Source: CAYURP01 sp964447175
Lineage (GTDB): Bacteria; Zixibacteria; MSB-5A5; SM23-73-2
Assembly (NCBI GenBank): GCA_964447175.1
Contig: CAYURP010000001.1
Coordinates: forward strand, 62,001 to 126,000
DNA: 64,000 nucleotides
Direction of reading: 5' to 3'
The notes under the pieces are model-generated. The model ran no database searches and was not told the DNA's origin. It saw nothing but the letters and a program-made list of their open reading frames with translations. Below are positions 41,655 to 50,880 of the stretch, in pieces; within the stretch, counting starts at the first letter, position 1, and each line of letters starts with the position of its first letter. The translations under genes were made by a program, and so were the position numbers.

Positions 41655-42467
41655 ATGAAAAGCACCTTCAGTAAATCTATTATTATGATTTTATTGTTTG
41701 CCTGTGTTTTCTGGATTAACTGTGGAAAGGATAAGTCTGTGGATTCAGGTGACACGGTTGATAACACAAATTTTATCGCAGAAAGGTCTTTTTCCTATCA
41801 GGTGGATGTGGTAGACCATTCCCAGCTCAGCCTGGAGGCTATAAATGGTAATATTAAGATTACGGGAATGTCTGGCTCCGACTCGGTTATTATTACAGGC
41901 ATAAGAAGAGTTGGCTCGGAAAGCACCCAGGATGCCGAAGAGCACCTGCAGCTGCTTGAGGTAAGTGTAGAGGATTTGGGGAACAAAATCCTGGTAAAAA
42001 CCCTTCAACCCGAAAAGTCGTACGGCCGGAGCTATCAGGTTAATTATACCATAACACTGCCAAAAGATTTAAAGGTTTTGGTAAGCAGTGTCAATGGAAA
42101 CGTTACCCTTGATTCAATAGATAATGATGTCATAGTGAGCAATGTGAACGGAACGATCACATTGAATGAAATCTACGGAAGTGCATTTGTATCATTAATC
42201 AATGGTGGAATCGATGGTGAAATTACAATGCCGCAGGATGGCGTGATACAGATGAGTGTGGTCAACGGAAATATTGTTCTAAACATACCAGTTGAAACCT
42301 CTGCAGAATTTGCAGCCGGGATTACAAACGGGAATATTGTTGTTTCCAATCTTACCCTTCAAAACCAGGTAGTTACAAGCTCTTCCCTTAACGGTACACT
42401 TGGCGATGGAAAAGGCACGATCTCGGTTATAACGGTTAATGGTAATATAAGTGTGTCGGGATTTTAA
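41655..42467 (+). CDS. DUF4097-type exported beta-repeat lipoprotein
   Basis: A 270-residue protein with a signal peptide and a loose lipobox (FWINCGKD). The mature part is a right-handed beta-stack of the DUF4097 family. It has a VNGN(V/I)x(V/I)-type repeat about every 18-20 residues: AINGNIKITGM, SVNGNVTLDSI, NVNGTITLNEI, VVNGNIVLNIP and TVNGNISVSGF. DUF4097 proteins are described as putative adhesins and as envelope-stress sensors (LiaX type in Firmicutes). The ATG at 41655 follows AAAGGAG. It is monocistronic, and its role here is unknown. Confidence 0.8.
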   Translation: MKSTFSKSIIMILLFACVFWINCGKDKSVDSGDTVDNTNFIAERSFSYQVDVVDHSQLSLEAINGNIKITGMSGSDSVIITGIRRVGSESTQDAEEHLQLLEVSVEDLGNKILVKTLQPEKSYGRSYQVNYTITLPKDLKVLVSSVNGNVTLDSIDNDVIVSNVNGTITLNEIYGSAFVSLINGGIDGEITMPQDGVIQMSVVNGNIVLNIPVETSAEFAAGITNGNIVVSNLTLQNQVVTSSSLNGTLGDGKGTISVITVNGNISVSGF

Positions 42468-42708
42468 TAGATCACCCATTTTGTGTAAGCTATCTTTTGT
42501 CATTGTTTCCGATTTTGGCTCTCCAATAAACTAAACCATCCCTTTTTACGTATATTTTTTTACTGTATAATTGAACCTTCTGCTGGTTGGTCTGGCGGGA
42601 GGAGGTTACCCTGATTTAGATTTGAAAAATATGTTTTTTTTCCATTTCAAATAAGTAGCTTTTGACTAAGAATCTAATTGGTTAACATTAAAGAGTTTGG
42701 AGGATGAT

Positions 42709-44337
42709 ATGGAGACGTATCGAATACCTTGTCCGGCTAATGAACCGATTTACAGCTATGCTCCGGGAACACCAGAGCGAAAAAAGCTGAAAGCTGCCCT
42801 GGAGGAATTGAAATCCAAGCAGATAGAAATACCCATGGTTATCAATGGTCAGGAGGTAAAATCCGATAACAAGGCCAAGATCACCGCACCGCACGATCAC
42901 AATCTTGTTTTGGGTTATGTATACAAAGGTAGCAAGAAAGATACCGAGTCGGCAATCCAGGCCGCGCTGAAAGCTCAAAAGGAATGGGCGACCTTGTCGG
43001 GTAAACACCGTGCTGCTATCTTTTTAAAGGCAGCTGACCTTTTGGCCGGACCTTATCGCTATATTATGAATGCAGCTTCTATGTTAGGACACTCTAAAAC
43101 TGTATTCCAGGCGGAGATCGATGGCGTTTGTGAGCTGGTCGATTTCCTGCGGTTCAATGCCTATTACATGCAGATGATCTCCGATATACAGCCCATAAAT
43201 CCTGATCCTTTGGTGTGGAATCGCCTTGACTACCGGCCTCTGGAAGGATTTGTCTTTGCAGTTACCCCGTTCAATTTCATTTCCATCAATGGCAACCTTC
43301 CTACCGCACCAGCTATATGGGGGAATGTGGTAGTATGGAAGCCGCCAGCCTCCACGCCTTACACCTCGCACTTCTTTATGAAAATTCTAATGGAGGCAGG
43401 TTTGCCCCCGGGAGTTATCAACTTCGTTACCGGCAGGTCATCTGAGATCGGCGAGGTGGTTTTAAACAACGAGAATTTCGCAGGAGTACATTTCACCGGA
43501 TCAACCGCGGTGTTCCATAATATGTGGAAGACCATTGGAGGGAATATCGCCAAATACAAGACTTATCCTCGCATTGTGGGTGAAACCGGAGGCAAAGATT
43601 TCATCTTCGTTCATAAATCAGCAGTTCCGGAGGAAGTTGCCACTGCTATCACAAGAGGTGCTTTTGAATATCAGGGCCAGAAGTGTTCAGCAGCATCCCG
43701 GGCTTACATTCCCAGATCAATCTGGCTCAGAATCAAAGAGATTGTATTAAATCAGATAGGTGAGATAAAGATGGGTGATCCGTGTGATTTCAGCAACTTT
43801 ATGAATGCCATAATCGACAGGGGCGCATATGACAGCATCAAATCCTATATAGACTTTGCCAAGAACGCATCAGATGCTGAGATCATTGTTGGAGGCAACT
43901 GTGACGATTCCAAAGGTTATTTCATCGATGCTACGGTGATTGAGACCGGAAATCCCAGGTTCAAGACCATGGTGGAGGAGATATTCGGCCCGGTAATCAC
44001 CATTTACGTTTACAATGATGCAGATTACGAGAAGACCTTAAACTTATGTGACCAGACCTCACCTTATGCCTTAACCGGTGCGATTTTCGCAACAGATCGG
44101 AATGCCGTTGAGTTAGCAGAGAGTATCTTACGACAGGCAGCCGGAAACTTCTATATCAATGACAAACCCACCGGAGCAGTGGTAGCACAGCAGCCATTCG
44201 GGGGCGGAAGAGCCTCAGGCACCAATGACAAAGCCGGCGGTTTTCACAACATGATCCGCTGGACATCGCCCCGGTCAATTAAGGAGAATCTTGTACCTCC
44301 GAAGGACTTCAAGTATCCTTTTATGATGGAGCCGTAA
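42709..44337 (+). CDS. L-glutamate gamma-semialdehyde (P5C) dehydrogenase
   Basis: A 542-residue NAD-dependent aldehyde dehydrogenase of the ALDH4/RocA-like type that converts glutamate semialdehyde (from proline) to glutamate. Landmarks: VTPFNFISINGNLPTAPA and WGNVVVWKPP (Rossmann region), HFTGS, the catalytic glutamate in GETGGKDF, the catalytic cysteine in YQGQKCSAASRAY, and EEIFGPVITIYVY. The N-terminus has the mitochondrial-type PxNEPxxxYxPGTPER pattern, placing it near the eukaryotic ALDH4A1 group. The ATG at 42709 follows TTGGAGG; a TTG at 42697 would include that site. Proline dehydrogenase is not linked. Confidence 0.93.
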   Translation: METYRIPCPANEPIYSYAPGTPERKKLKAALEELKSKQIEIPMVINGQEVKSDNKAKITAPHDHNLVLGYVYKGSKKDTESAIQAALKAQKEWATLSGKHRAAIFLKAADLLAGPYRYIMNAASMLGHSKTVFQAEIDGVCELVDFLRFNAYYMQMISDIQPINPDPLVWNRLDYRPLEGFVFAVTPFNFISINGNLPTAPAIWGNVVVWKPPASTPYTSHFFMKILMEAGLPPGVINFVTGRSSEIGEVVLNNENFAGVHFTGSTAVFHNMWKTIGGNIAKYKTYPRIVGETGGKDFIFVHKSAVPEEVATAITRGAFEYQGQKCSAASRAYIPRSIWLRIKEIVLNQIGEIKMGDPCDFSNFMNAIIDRGAYDSIKSYIDFAKNASDAEIIVGGNCDDSKGYFIDATVIETGNPRFKTMVEEIFGPVITIYVYNDADYEKTLNLCDQTSPYALTGAIFATDRNAVELAESILRQAAGNFYINDKPTGAVVAQQPFGGGRASGTNDKAGGFHNMIRWTSPRSIKENLVPPKDFKYPFMMEP

Positions 44338-44386
44338 GAATTAGTAAATAGTTCATAGTTAATAGTGGATAGTTGGAATAGAATCC

Positions 44387-44479
44387 GTAGGCTGGGCAAC
44401 CTTACCCAGCCTGAATTTTACTGGGGCTGATCATCCTATAGGCAGATCCCGCCAGAGGCGGGAGAGCCCCAGCTACGAG
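44387..44479. repeat. Composite hairpin repeat D, copy 1
   Basis: Begins GTAGGCTGGGCAACC and pairs with ACCCAGCCT, then GGGGCT pairs with AGCCCC around an inner CCCGCC/GGCGGG stem, and ends GCTACGAG. About 85% identical to copy 2. Confidence 0.85.
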
Positions 44480-44604
44480 AACAAAAATAAGGTAGCACAG
44501 GTTGTCACGCGGAACGGGCAGGCAACCTGTGATTACAAATTTGGTTTTCCAGAACCTAACTTAAGTTAGGTTCTGGTATCTTATTTCCCCCCCTCCCGTC
44601 CCCT

Positions 44605-44622
44605 GGAGATCTGAAGATCTCC
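44605..44622. repeat. Palindrome family A, copy 1
   Basis: GGAGATCTGAAGATCTCC, preceded by CCCCT and followed by GCTACATA. Confidence 0.85.
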
Positions 44623-44641
44623 GCTACATACTAAGAAGCAC

Positions 44642-44664
44642 ACCTTAAGGCAAGGTGGGCTACC
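44642..44664. repeat. Repeat C, copy 1
   Basis: ACCTTAAGGCAAGGT hairpin followed by GGGCTACC; one mismatch to 60457-60479. Confidence 0.75.
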
Positions 44665-44678
44665 GGACCCCCTCCCCT

Positions 44679-44696
44679 GGAAAACTAAAGTTTTCC
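44679..44696. repeat. Palindrome family A, copy 2
   Basis: GGAAAACTAAAGTTTTCC, preceded by CCCCT and followed by ACTACAC. Confidence 0.85.
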
Positions 44697-44787
44697 ACTA
44701 CACAAAAGAATTGATTGGGACAAGATCAGGAGACCTTGTCCTACCCACTCCTCAGAAAATCTCAGATACATTGGTATTGAGAGGTAC

Positions 44788-44881
44788 GTAGGCTGGGCAC
44801 CCTTGCCCAGCCTATATTTTTGCCGGGGCTGTTCATGCCATAGGCAGATCCCGTCAGAAGCGGGGGAGCCCCGGCTACGAG
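44788..44881. repeat. Composite hairpin repeat D, copy 2
   Basis: Direct copy of 44387-44479; changes often keep pairing (for example AACCTTACC to ACCCTTGCC in the loop side, CCCGTCAG/GCGGG in the inner stem). Confidence 0.85.
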
Positions 44882-44965
44882 GTTTTAGCTGCGAACTACT
44901 TTCTGAATCATCTAAACAAATGATAGCCCTGCTCGTATCAAAAAGTAAGTTTAGCGGGAAAACAG

Positions 44966-46102
44966 ATGGCTCTTGATTTTAACAAAATACATAAAGAAGC
45001 TTTGGTGGCTGATCTGCATTGTGATACCCTGATCCAGATGAAAAGAGGGTATGATTTTTCCGAACGTCATAATGATTATCACGTGGATATCCCCCGATTG
45101 ATAGAAGGAGGTATTGATCTTCAGGTGTTCGCCAGTTTTCTGGGGTCAGCTAAAAAAGAGCAAAGTCCCTTTGAAAGTGTCAGCGCTTCAATTGACCTCC
45201 TGAAAGCAGAGATCTCAAAACACTCCGACAAGATAGCGGTATGTTTAACATCAAGCGACGCGCAAAAGATTAAGGAAAGTAATAGAATCGGTGCAATGCT
45301 TTCGATTGAGGGTGGTTTGGCTCTGAATAAAGATCCAGCCAACGTTGAACGCTTCTACAAAAAGGGAATCAGACTAATAACCATCGCGCACAGCAAGCCG
45401 AACGGGTGGTGTACCAGTTCGGAGGAGAAAGACGCATCCTTTCACGGACTCACAGACCTGGGACGGAAGATGATCTCAGAGATGAACAGGTTGGGCATTA
45501 TTATTGATCTCTCCCACAGCTCTGATGCCACGTTTGAGGAGGTACTAAAGGTTTCCAGCCATCCGGTTATAGCATCCCATTCTAATTCCCGATCCCTGTG
45601 CGATAAACTCCGTAATATCACAGATGAGCAGATTAAAACCCTGGCTAAAAAGGATGGTATGATCGGTGTTACCTTTGTTAGCCAATTTCTCTCTGCCGAA
45701 TTTGATAAGGCTTTTTCTGAATATTGGAACAGGGTACCAGAGGATGAAGCCAAAAAGTTGCCTGAGCTTTTTTTATCCGAAATCCCCGAAGAGGAGAAGC
45801 AGAAGCAGATGCAGGAATATAAGCCCCTTATGGATAATGCAGAAAAAGTTTTAGGAGCATTAAGACCTTCGTTTAAAACGGTGGTGGATCATATCGATTA
45901 TATGGTGAACCTGGCAGGACCTGACTATGTGAGCATAGGGTCGGATTATGATGGGATGTCCATGCCCCCTTTAGAGCTTGAAGATTGTTCTAAAATGCCG
46001 AATTTAACAGAGGAACTTGCAGCGCGGGGTTATAGTGAAGTTAACATTAAAAAGATACTGGGGGGCAATTTTATGCGGGTTTTCAAAGCAGTTTGTAGGT
46101 AG
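44966..46102 (+). CDS. Membrane dipeptidase (peptidase M19)
   Basis: A 378-residue zinc dipeptidase of the renal-dipeptidase family. Metal and catalytic motifs are DLHCDT (HxD), the bridging glutamate in MLSIEGG, LITIAHSKPN, the zinc histidines in LSHSSDATFEEV and VIASHSNSRSL, and the late YVSIGSDYDGM. The C-terminal GGNFMRVF helix closes the family. No signal peptide is visible, so a cytoplasmic enzyme cleaving dipeptides (possibly D- or beta-peptides) is likely. It is monocistronic, preceded by repeats. Confidence 0.93.
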   Translation: MALDFNKIHKEALVADLHCDTLIQMKRGYDFSERHNDYHVDIPRLIEGGIDLQVFASFLGSAKKEQSPFESVSASIDLLKAEISKHSDKIAVCLTSSDAQKIKESNRIGAMLSIEGGLALNKDPANVERFYKKGIRLITIAHSKPNGWCTSSEEKDASFHGLTDLGRKMISEMNRLGIIIDLSHSSDATFEEVLKVSSHPVIASHSNSRSLCDKLRNITDEQIKTLAKKDGMIGVTFVSQFLSAEFDKAFSEYWNRVPEDEAKKLPELFLSEIPEEEKQKQMQEYKPLMDNAEKVLGALRPSFKTVVDHIDYMVNLAGPDYVSIGSDYDGMSMPPLELEDCSKMPNLTEELAARGYSEVNIKKILGGNFMRVFKAVCR

Positions 46103-46344
46103 ACAAAGAGACGGGCAAATTTAAAATTCAAAATTAAAAGTTCAAAATTTAAAATTATAGTTATTGTTTGCCTGGGACAGAGTTATATAGGGACATTCAG
46201 GTGATTCCTGCTCAGGTTTCAAGGATTCTTTTTTTTGAATTTGTTTTTAGACCAGATTAAACCTTTCAGTAGAATTTGTGTCTAAAAGTAAAAAGAATAT
46301 ATCAAATAAATGATTTATATAAAGTTAAAAAACGAGGAGACGGA

Positions 46345-47604
46345 TTGAATTTAAAACACATTTTTCTATTTGTTATCTGTATAGCCTTTTTTACTAAAAA
46401 CTCTTCAGCTCAGGAGCCATTGACCCTTCAGGATTGCCTTTCTTTAGCCAAGGAGAATAACCTCAAGCTGATTCAGCGAAAAACAGCGATAGCAAAGTCC
46501 GAGGTGGGTGTGACTGCCGCTTATTCATCGTATTATCCGAGCCTGAACCTTTCCATTCCGAGCCTGAACCTTTCCAGTAGATATGGCCAAGAAAGGAGCT
46601 ACTCGACAAGCATTGGGGTCGGATACACGCTCTATCAGGGAGGGTCTATTCGTGCCGGTGTAAAGGCTGCAAAAGCGAGAGTGAAAATAGCGGAGGAGAA
46701 CTATCATCTTGGGGAGAACGAAGTGATTCTCGCAGTAAAGGAGGTTTTTTTTGGAATTTTGCAGAAGCAGGAACGGATTGCACTTGCAGAGGACATCCTT
46801 AAAAGACGGAAAGAAGACCTGGTGCTTATCAGATTGAAGTATAATGCAGGCAGAGAGAGTTCACCCGCAGTGATGGAAGCTGAAGCGAATCTATTGCAGG
46901 CAGAATATGATAAGAAGCAGGCGGAAGCGGAATTGACCCTTGCCAAAATAGAACTCAATCTGCTTTTTGGCAGGCCCAGAAGGGCAGAAGTATCCATAAT
47001 GTATGAAGATGAGGATATAAAGTTTCCGTCTCTTGATAGTCTAATTGCAGAGGCGAAAACTCAAAGACCAGATATTCGCTCCCAGAGGATTAACACGGAG
47101 GTATTGAAAGCTCAGGTTACTCAGGCTAAGAGTAGCTATTTTCCAAAAATTTCCCTGTCTTCTTCATGGGGATATACATGGCGGAGTGGCGAAAAATTCC
47201 TGGACCAGCAAGGAGATTGGAGTGTAGGAATAAGCTTCTCCTTGCCTACTATCTTTGATGGTTTTTCCAGGAAGGCAAAAGTCAATGAGGCGACCCTGTC
47301 CCTAAAGGATCAGGAGGCAACAATCCAGGAGCTAAAGCAGCAGATAGAGGAGGAGATTGAGCAGGATTGGGCCAACTGGGAACTGGCAGAAAAAGTAATT
47401 GAGGTGAATGATAAAACTCTGCAGGCTACTCGGGAGATGTACCAACTAACAAAGCTTCAATATGAGCAGGGAATGACATCTTACTTTTTCCTGCAACAAA
47501 AGGAAAGTGATCTTACTAACGCAGAAAACAGATATGTTAGTGCTTTATATAATCTGCGTGTGTCTATAGCCAGATTAGAAAAGGCATGGGGAAGGAGGAG
47601 TTGA
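46345..47604 (+). CDS. TolC-family outer-membrane efflux protein
   Basis: About 419 residues with a signal peptide (about 1-21, ending SSAQ). The family features are LTLQDCLSLAKENN, the helix-strand duplicated architecture, KYNAGRESSPAVMEAEANLL, and the second half starting RPDIRSQRINTEVLKAQ. It forms the outer-membrane channel for the adjacent MacA/MacB-type pump. A TTG at 46345 follows CGAGGAG at a proper distance and directly precedes the signal peptide; the frame is open upstream to 46276 but without a signal-like start. The stop overlaps the next start (TGATG). The motif IPSLNLS is repeated in tandem near residue 65 (short DNA repeat at 46545-46577). Confidence 0.88.
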   Translation: MNLKHIFLFVICIAFFTKNSSAQEPLTLQDCLSLAKENNLKLIQRKTAIAKSEVGVTAAYSSYYPSLNLSIPSLNLSSRYGQERSYSTSIGVGYTLYQGGSIRAGVKAAKARVKIAEENYHLGENEVILAVKEVFFGILQKQERIALAEDILKRRKEDLVLIRLKYNAGRESSPAVMEAEANLLQAEYDKKQAEAELTLAKIELNLLFGRPRRAEVSIMYEDEDIKFPSLDSLIAEAKTQRPDIRSQRINTEVLKAQVTQAKSSYFPKISLSSSWGYTWRSGEKFLDQQGDWSVGISFSLPTIFDGFSRKAKVNEATLSLKDQEATIQELKQQIEEEIEQDWANWELAEKVIEVNDKTLQATREMYQLTKLQYEQGMTSYFFLQQKESDLTNAENRYVSALYNLRVSIARLEKAWGRRS

Positions 47605-48593
47605 TGAGAAAATTATTCATAGGAATCATATTTCTAATAATAATCCTGGCTGGATTTTTCTACCTGCGAAAAAGGAATAACCATAATTCAAGTTCACCCA
47701 GTTATGAGATAGTCAGAGTGGAGAAGGGAAATATAGAAGTTAAGGTTCTTTCCACCGGGATTATACAACCCTATACCAGGGTGGAGGTTAGCGCATCTGT
47801 CGGCGGAAGGATAGACAGAGTAGAGGTGGATGAGGGAGATTTGGTCAAAAAAGGGGATATTCTTGCCTGGATTTCCAGCGAGGATAGGATGGCTCTTCTG
47901 GATGCGGCACGTTCTGCTCTGGAATCCTCTCAACAAGAAAACGATCAGGAGGCCATAAAAGAGGCGGAGATGGCTTATGAAATCGCAGAGAAAGCTTACA
48001 AACCGGTGCCTCTAACTAACTCGATTTCCGGCGAAGTAATAAATCGCTCCTGTGAGCCGGGACAGAACGTCTCCACCCAGAGCATCCTCTTCGTCATCGC
48101 TGATCGGCTTGTGGCCAGCGTGGAAGTGGATGAGGTGGATATAGGTAAGATAAAGATGGGACAACAGACCTGGATTACGCTTGATGCTTTTCCCGATGAG
48201 AGGTTGAAAGGAAAAGTGACCAAGATCTCCCGCGAGGGCAGTCTGGTCTCGGACGTGGTGGTCTACGAGGTGATGGTGGATCCCCTGAAAGTTCCGCCCC
48301 ATTGGGCATCGGGTATGACAGCCAACGTGGAATTTATGGTCGAAAGAAAGGACAGTATACTGGTGATTCCAAAAGGTACAGTAAAGGGAAAAGAAGGTGA
48401 TAACTACGTTATGCTATTAGAAGATAAGCCAACACCTCGGAAGATCGAAACAGGTATTACTGATGGAAGGGTGATCGAAGTAACTGAAGGATTGAAGGAA
48501 GGTGAAAAAATAATCTTGGGTGGGATAGAAAACAACTCACGGCAAGGAGAGCCTGGCCAAGACCTGAGGAGGATGATGAGGGGACTGAGATGA
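47604..48593 (+). CDS. MacA/HlyD-type periplasmic adaptor
   Basis: A 329-residue membrane fusion protein with one N-terminal helix (about 3-19). It has the split lipoyl domain (STGIIQPYTRVEVSASVGGR, VDEGDLVKKGDILAWI), a very short helical hairpin (about 95-130), the barrel domain (VDEVDIGKIKMGQQTWITLDA) and a C-terminal TVKGKEGDNYVMLLE segment. It links the pump to TolC. The ATG at 47604 has GGAGG upstream and overlaps the tolC stop by one base; its own end overlaps macB by four bases. Confidence 0.88.
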   Translation: MRKLFIGIIFLIIILAGFFYLRKRNNHNSSSPSYEIVRVEKGNIEVKVLSTGIIQPYTRVEVSASVGGRIDRVEVDEGDLVKKGDILAWISSEDRMALLDAARSALESSQQENDQEAIKEAEMAYEIAEKAYKPVPLTNSISGEVINRSCEPGQNVSTQSILFVIADRLVASVEVDEVDIGKIKMGQQTWITLDAFPDERLKGKVTKISREGSLVSDVVVYEVMVDPLKVPPHWASGMTANVEFMVERKDSILVIPKGTVKGKEGDNYVMLLEDKPTPRKIETGITDGRVIEVTEGLKEGEKIILGGIENNSRQGEPGQDLRRMMRGLR

Positions 48594-50545
48594 TTGAACT
48601 TAAAAATGTCAGCAAAACCTACAAGATGGGGGATATAAAGGTCCCTGCCCTGAGAAATGCCACACTTAAAATAGAAGATGGCGAATTCATCGCCATTATG
48701 GGACCTTCAGGTTCGGGCAAGTCCACCCTCCTGAATATCCTGGGATGCCTGGATGTTCCCACCAGCGGCAAATATCTATTCGATGACATAAACGTCGCAG
48801 AATTTTCCGAATCGCAGCTTGCCCGGATCCGGAATGAGAAGATAGGATTCGTTTTTCAGACTTTTAACCTGCTGCCTCGTTTGAACGCCCTGTCCAATGT
48901 GGAGCTTCCACTTATTTATGGGGGAAATCATACTAAAAGAAAAGATATAGCCATTAATGCGCTGCAGGCGGTTAATCTTGAAGATAGAGCTCATCACCGT
49001 CCCAGAGAATTGTCCGGCGGACAACAACAGCGTGTTGCCATTGCCCGGGCACTGGCCAACCAGCCTTCCATAATTCTTGCGGATGAGCCCACCGGGAATC
49101 TGGATTCTAAATCCGGGAAAGAGATAATGTCAATCCTTTCTGAGTTTAACCAGAAGGGCATGACCATTATTCTGGTAACGCACGATGACTCGGTAGCATC
49201 TTATGCTCAAAGAATCGTACGTTTGAAAGATGGTGAGATTGTGGAAGATCAGAGAACCTCAGGTATGGAGCGGGTTAGCCAGACTACGGTGCCAGCACTT
49301 AGCGACAAGAAGAAAAGAAGGTTCTCCATGGCTGAATTGGTAGAAAGTTTGTCCATGGCAGTATCCTCCATTTTTTCAAATAAACTCCGCAGTTTTCTGA
49401 CCATGCTGGGAATTATCGTGGGAGTTTCTGCTGTGATTACCATGATAGCCATAGGTCAGGGGGCTGGTGCTCAGATTACGGAACGTATCAGTAAGCTGGG
49501 GGCAAATCTTTTGATGGTGCGTCCCGGGGCCTCTCAGAGAGGACCTGCACGATCAGCCAGCGGAAGCATTACCTCTCTCACTTATGAGGATGCCCAGGCC
49601 ATTGCTGAGAGAAGCCCCTCTGTGGCTAAAGTGGATGCAGAGTATTCCAGAAATGCTCAGGTGGTCTACGGAAATAAGAATACCAATACCACCATAAATG
49701 GAGTGACACCCAGCTATCCCGAAGTAAGAAATTTTCCGGTAGAGCAAGGTTTTTTCCTGACTGATGAGGATAACCGAATTATGAGTCGGGTGGCGGTTCT
49801 GGGAAAAACGGTGGTCAAAAACCTTTTCGGAGAAGAAAATCCTATAGGACAATACATAAAGATTAAGCGGAGCAATTTTCAGGTTATCGGCGTGATGAGC
49901 GAAAAAGGTAGTAGTGGGCGGAGAGATGAGGACGATATCATCTTTGTTCCACTGAAAACCGCACAGAAAAGGCTATTTGGGGTGGATTATGTATCATCTG
50001 TCAATGTAGAGGCAAAGAATGAGGATGTTATGGACAAAGCATCAGCCGAGATTGCATCTTTGCTCCATGAAAGGCACAATATCAGGGAGGACCAGGAGGA
50101 CGACTTCAATATCATGTCTCAGGCAGAGATACTCTCCACCATGCAGGAAACCAGTAACACCTTCACTATGCTTTTAGCCGGTGTTGCCGTGGTTAGCCTT
50201 ATCGTGGGAGGAATTGGGATTATGAACATTATGTTTGTGTCCGTTACCGAGAGGACCAGGGAAATAGGCATCCGCAAAGCCATAGGCGCACAGAGGCGTG
50301 ATATCCTGAGCCAGTTTCTTATCGAGGCGGTCATAGTGTCTTTGAGCGGCGGAGCAATTGGCGCTCTTTTAGGCATTTTGACCAGTCAACTGGTGAGCAA
50401 GTTTGCAGGCTGGCCCACGGTCATCACCCCCACCTCCGTATTATTGTCCTTCTCCTTTGCCTTTGCGGTGGGACTGTTTTTTGGATTCTATCCAGCCCGT
50501 AAGGGCGCGCTTTTAAACCCTATCGATGCATTGAGATATGAGTAG
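48590..50545 (+). CDS. macB: MacB-type ABC transporter, ATPase fused to permease
   Basis: A 651-residue pump that drives export from the periplasm through TolC by mechanotransmission. The N-terminal ABC domain (about 1-225) has Walker A GPSGSGKST, signature LSGGQQQRVAIARAL and Walker B IILADEPTGNLDS. The permease half has a first helix FLTMLGIIVGVSAVITMIAI, a large periplasmic MacB_PCD domain (about 300-520), and the FtsX domain with ERTREIGIRKAIGAQRRDIL, ending NPIDALRYE. Start overlaps the adaptor gene (ATGA). The substrate is unknown; macrolides, peptides and lipoproteins are possibilities in the family. Confidence 0.93.
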   Translation: MIELKNVSKTYKMGDIKVPALRNATLKIEDGEFIAIMGPSGSGKSTLLNILGCLDVPTSGKYLFDDINVAEFSESQLARIRNEKIGFVFQTFNLLPRLNALSNVELPLIYGGNHTKRKDIAINALQAVNLEDRAHHRPRELSGGQQQRVAIARALANQPSIILADEPTGNLDSKSGKEIMSILSEFNQKGMTIILVTHDDSVASYAQRIVRLKDGEIVEDQRTSGMERVSQTTVPALSDKKKRRFSMAELVESLSMAVSSIFSNKLRSFLTMLGIIVGVSAVITMIAIGQGAGAQITERISKLGANLLMVRPGASQRGPARSASGSITSLTYEDAQAIAERSPSVAKVDAEYSRNAQVVYGNKNTNTTINGVTPSYPEVRNFPVEQGFFLTDEDNRIMSRVAVLGKTVVKNLFGEENPIGQYIKIKRSNFQVIGVMSEKGSSGRRDEDDIIFVPLKTAQKRLFGVDYVSSVNVEAKNEDVMDKASAEIASLLHERHNIREDQEDDFNIMSQAEILSTMQETSNTFTMLLAGVAVVSLIVGGIGIMNIMFVSVTERTREIGIRKAIGAQRRDILSQFLIEAVIVSLSGGAIGALLGILTSQLVSKFAGWPTVITPTSVLLSFSFAFAVGLFFGFYPARKGALLNPIDALRYE

Positions 50546-50628
50546 CACATAGAAAGAATTCAAATTACAGGAAGAGCCAGGCTGAAATTGAATCGAGATG
50601 ACGATAAAAAATTATTTGAGGAGAATAA

Positions 50629-50871
50629 GTGGATATGAAATCAGATAAAATCACAAATAATCAGATCACCACAGATGATTTGGCATTTTCAGCCTATCTG
50701 AAAATGAAGGGTTATCCTCTCATCAAATCAGATCAAAAAAAATCAAAAAGCACCTTCACTTTTGAAGTTGATGCGGATATGGATCAACTCAAGGTGGAGT
50801 TTATCAACAGCCAGTTTGTCCAGTTCTACAATGAACTGAGAAACTTAAAGAAGATGATTTCAACAAAATAG
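50629..50871 (+). CDS. DUF5659-like small protein
   Basis: An 80-residue cytoplasmic protein with TTDDLAFSAYLKMKGYPLIK and a C-terminal FYNELRNLKKMI motif, which fit the DUF5659 family. Members are short proteins of unknown role, often coded beside mobile or export genes. The start is GTG (50629) after GAGGAG; an ATG at 50635 is an alternative. It sits between macB and the repeat protein, so it is probably in the same transcript. Confidence 0.75.
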   Translation: MDMKSDKITNNQITTDDLAFSAYLKMKGYPLIKSDQKKSKSTFTFEVDADMDQLKVEFINSQFVQFYNELRNLKKMISTK

Positions 50872-50880
50872 GAGGTCGAG

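Larger units (their letters stand above)
44338..44965. other. Intergenic repeat cluster
   Basis: About 630 bases without a gene. It holds two copies of a 93-base composite hairpin repeat (44387-44479 and 44788-44881), two copies of the 18-base GGA palindrome family, and an ACCTT-rich hairpin at 44642-44664 that recurs at 60457-60479. The next gene has no clear promoter here. Confidence 0.8.
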
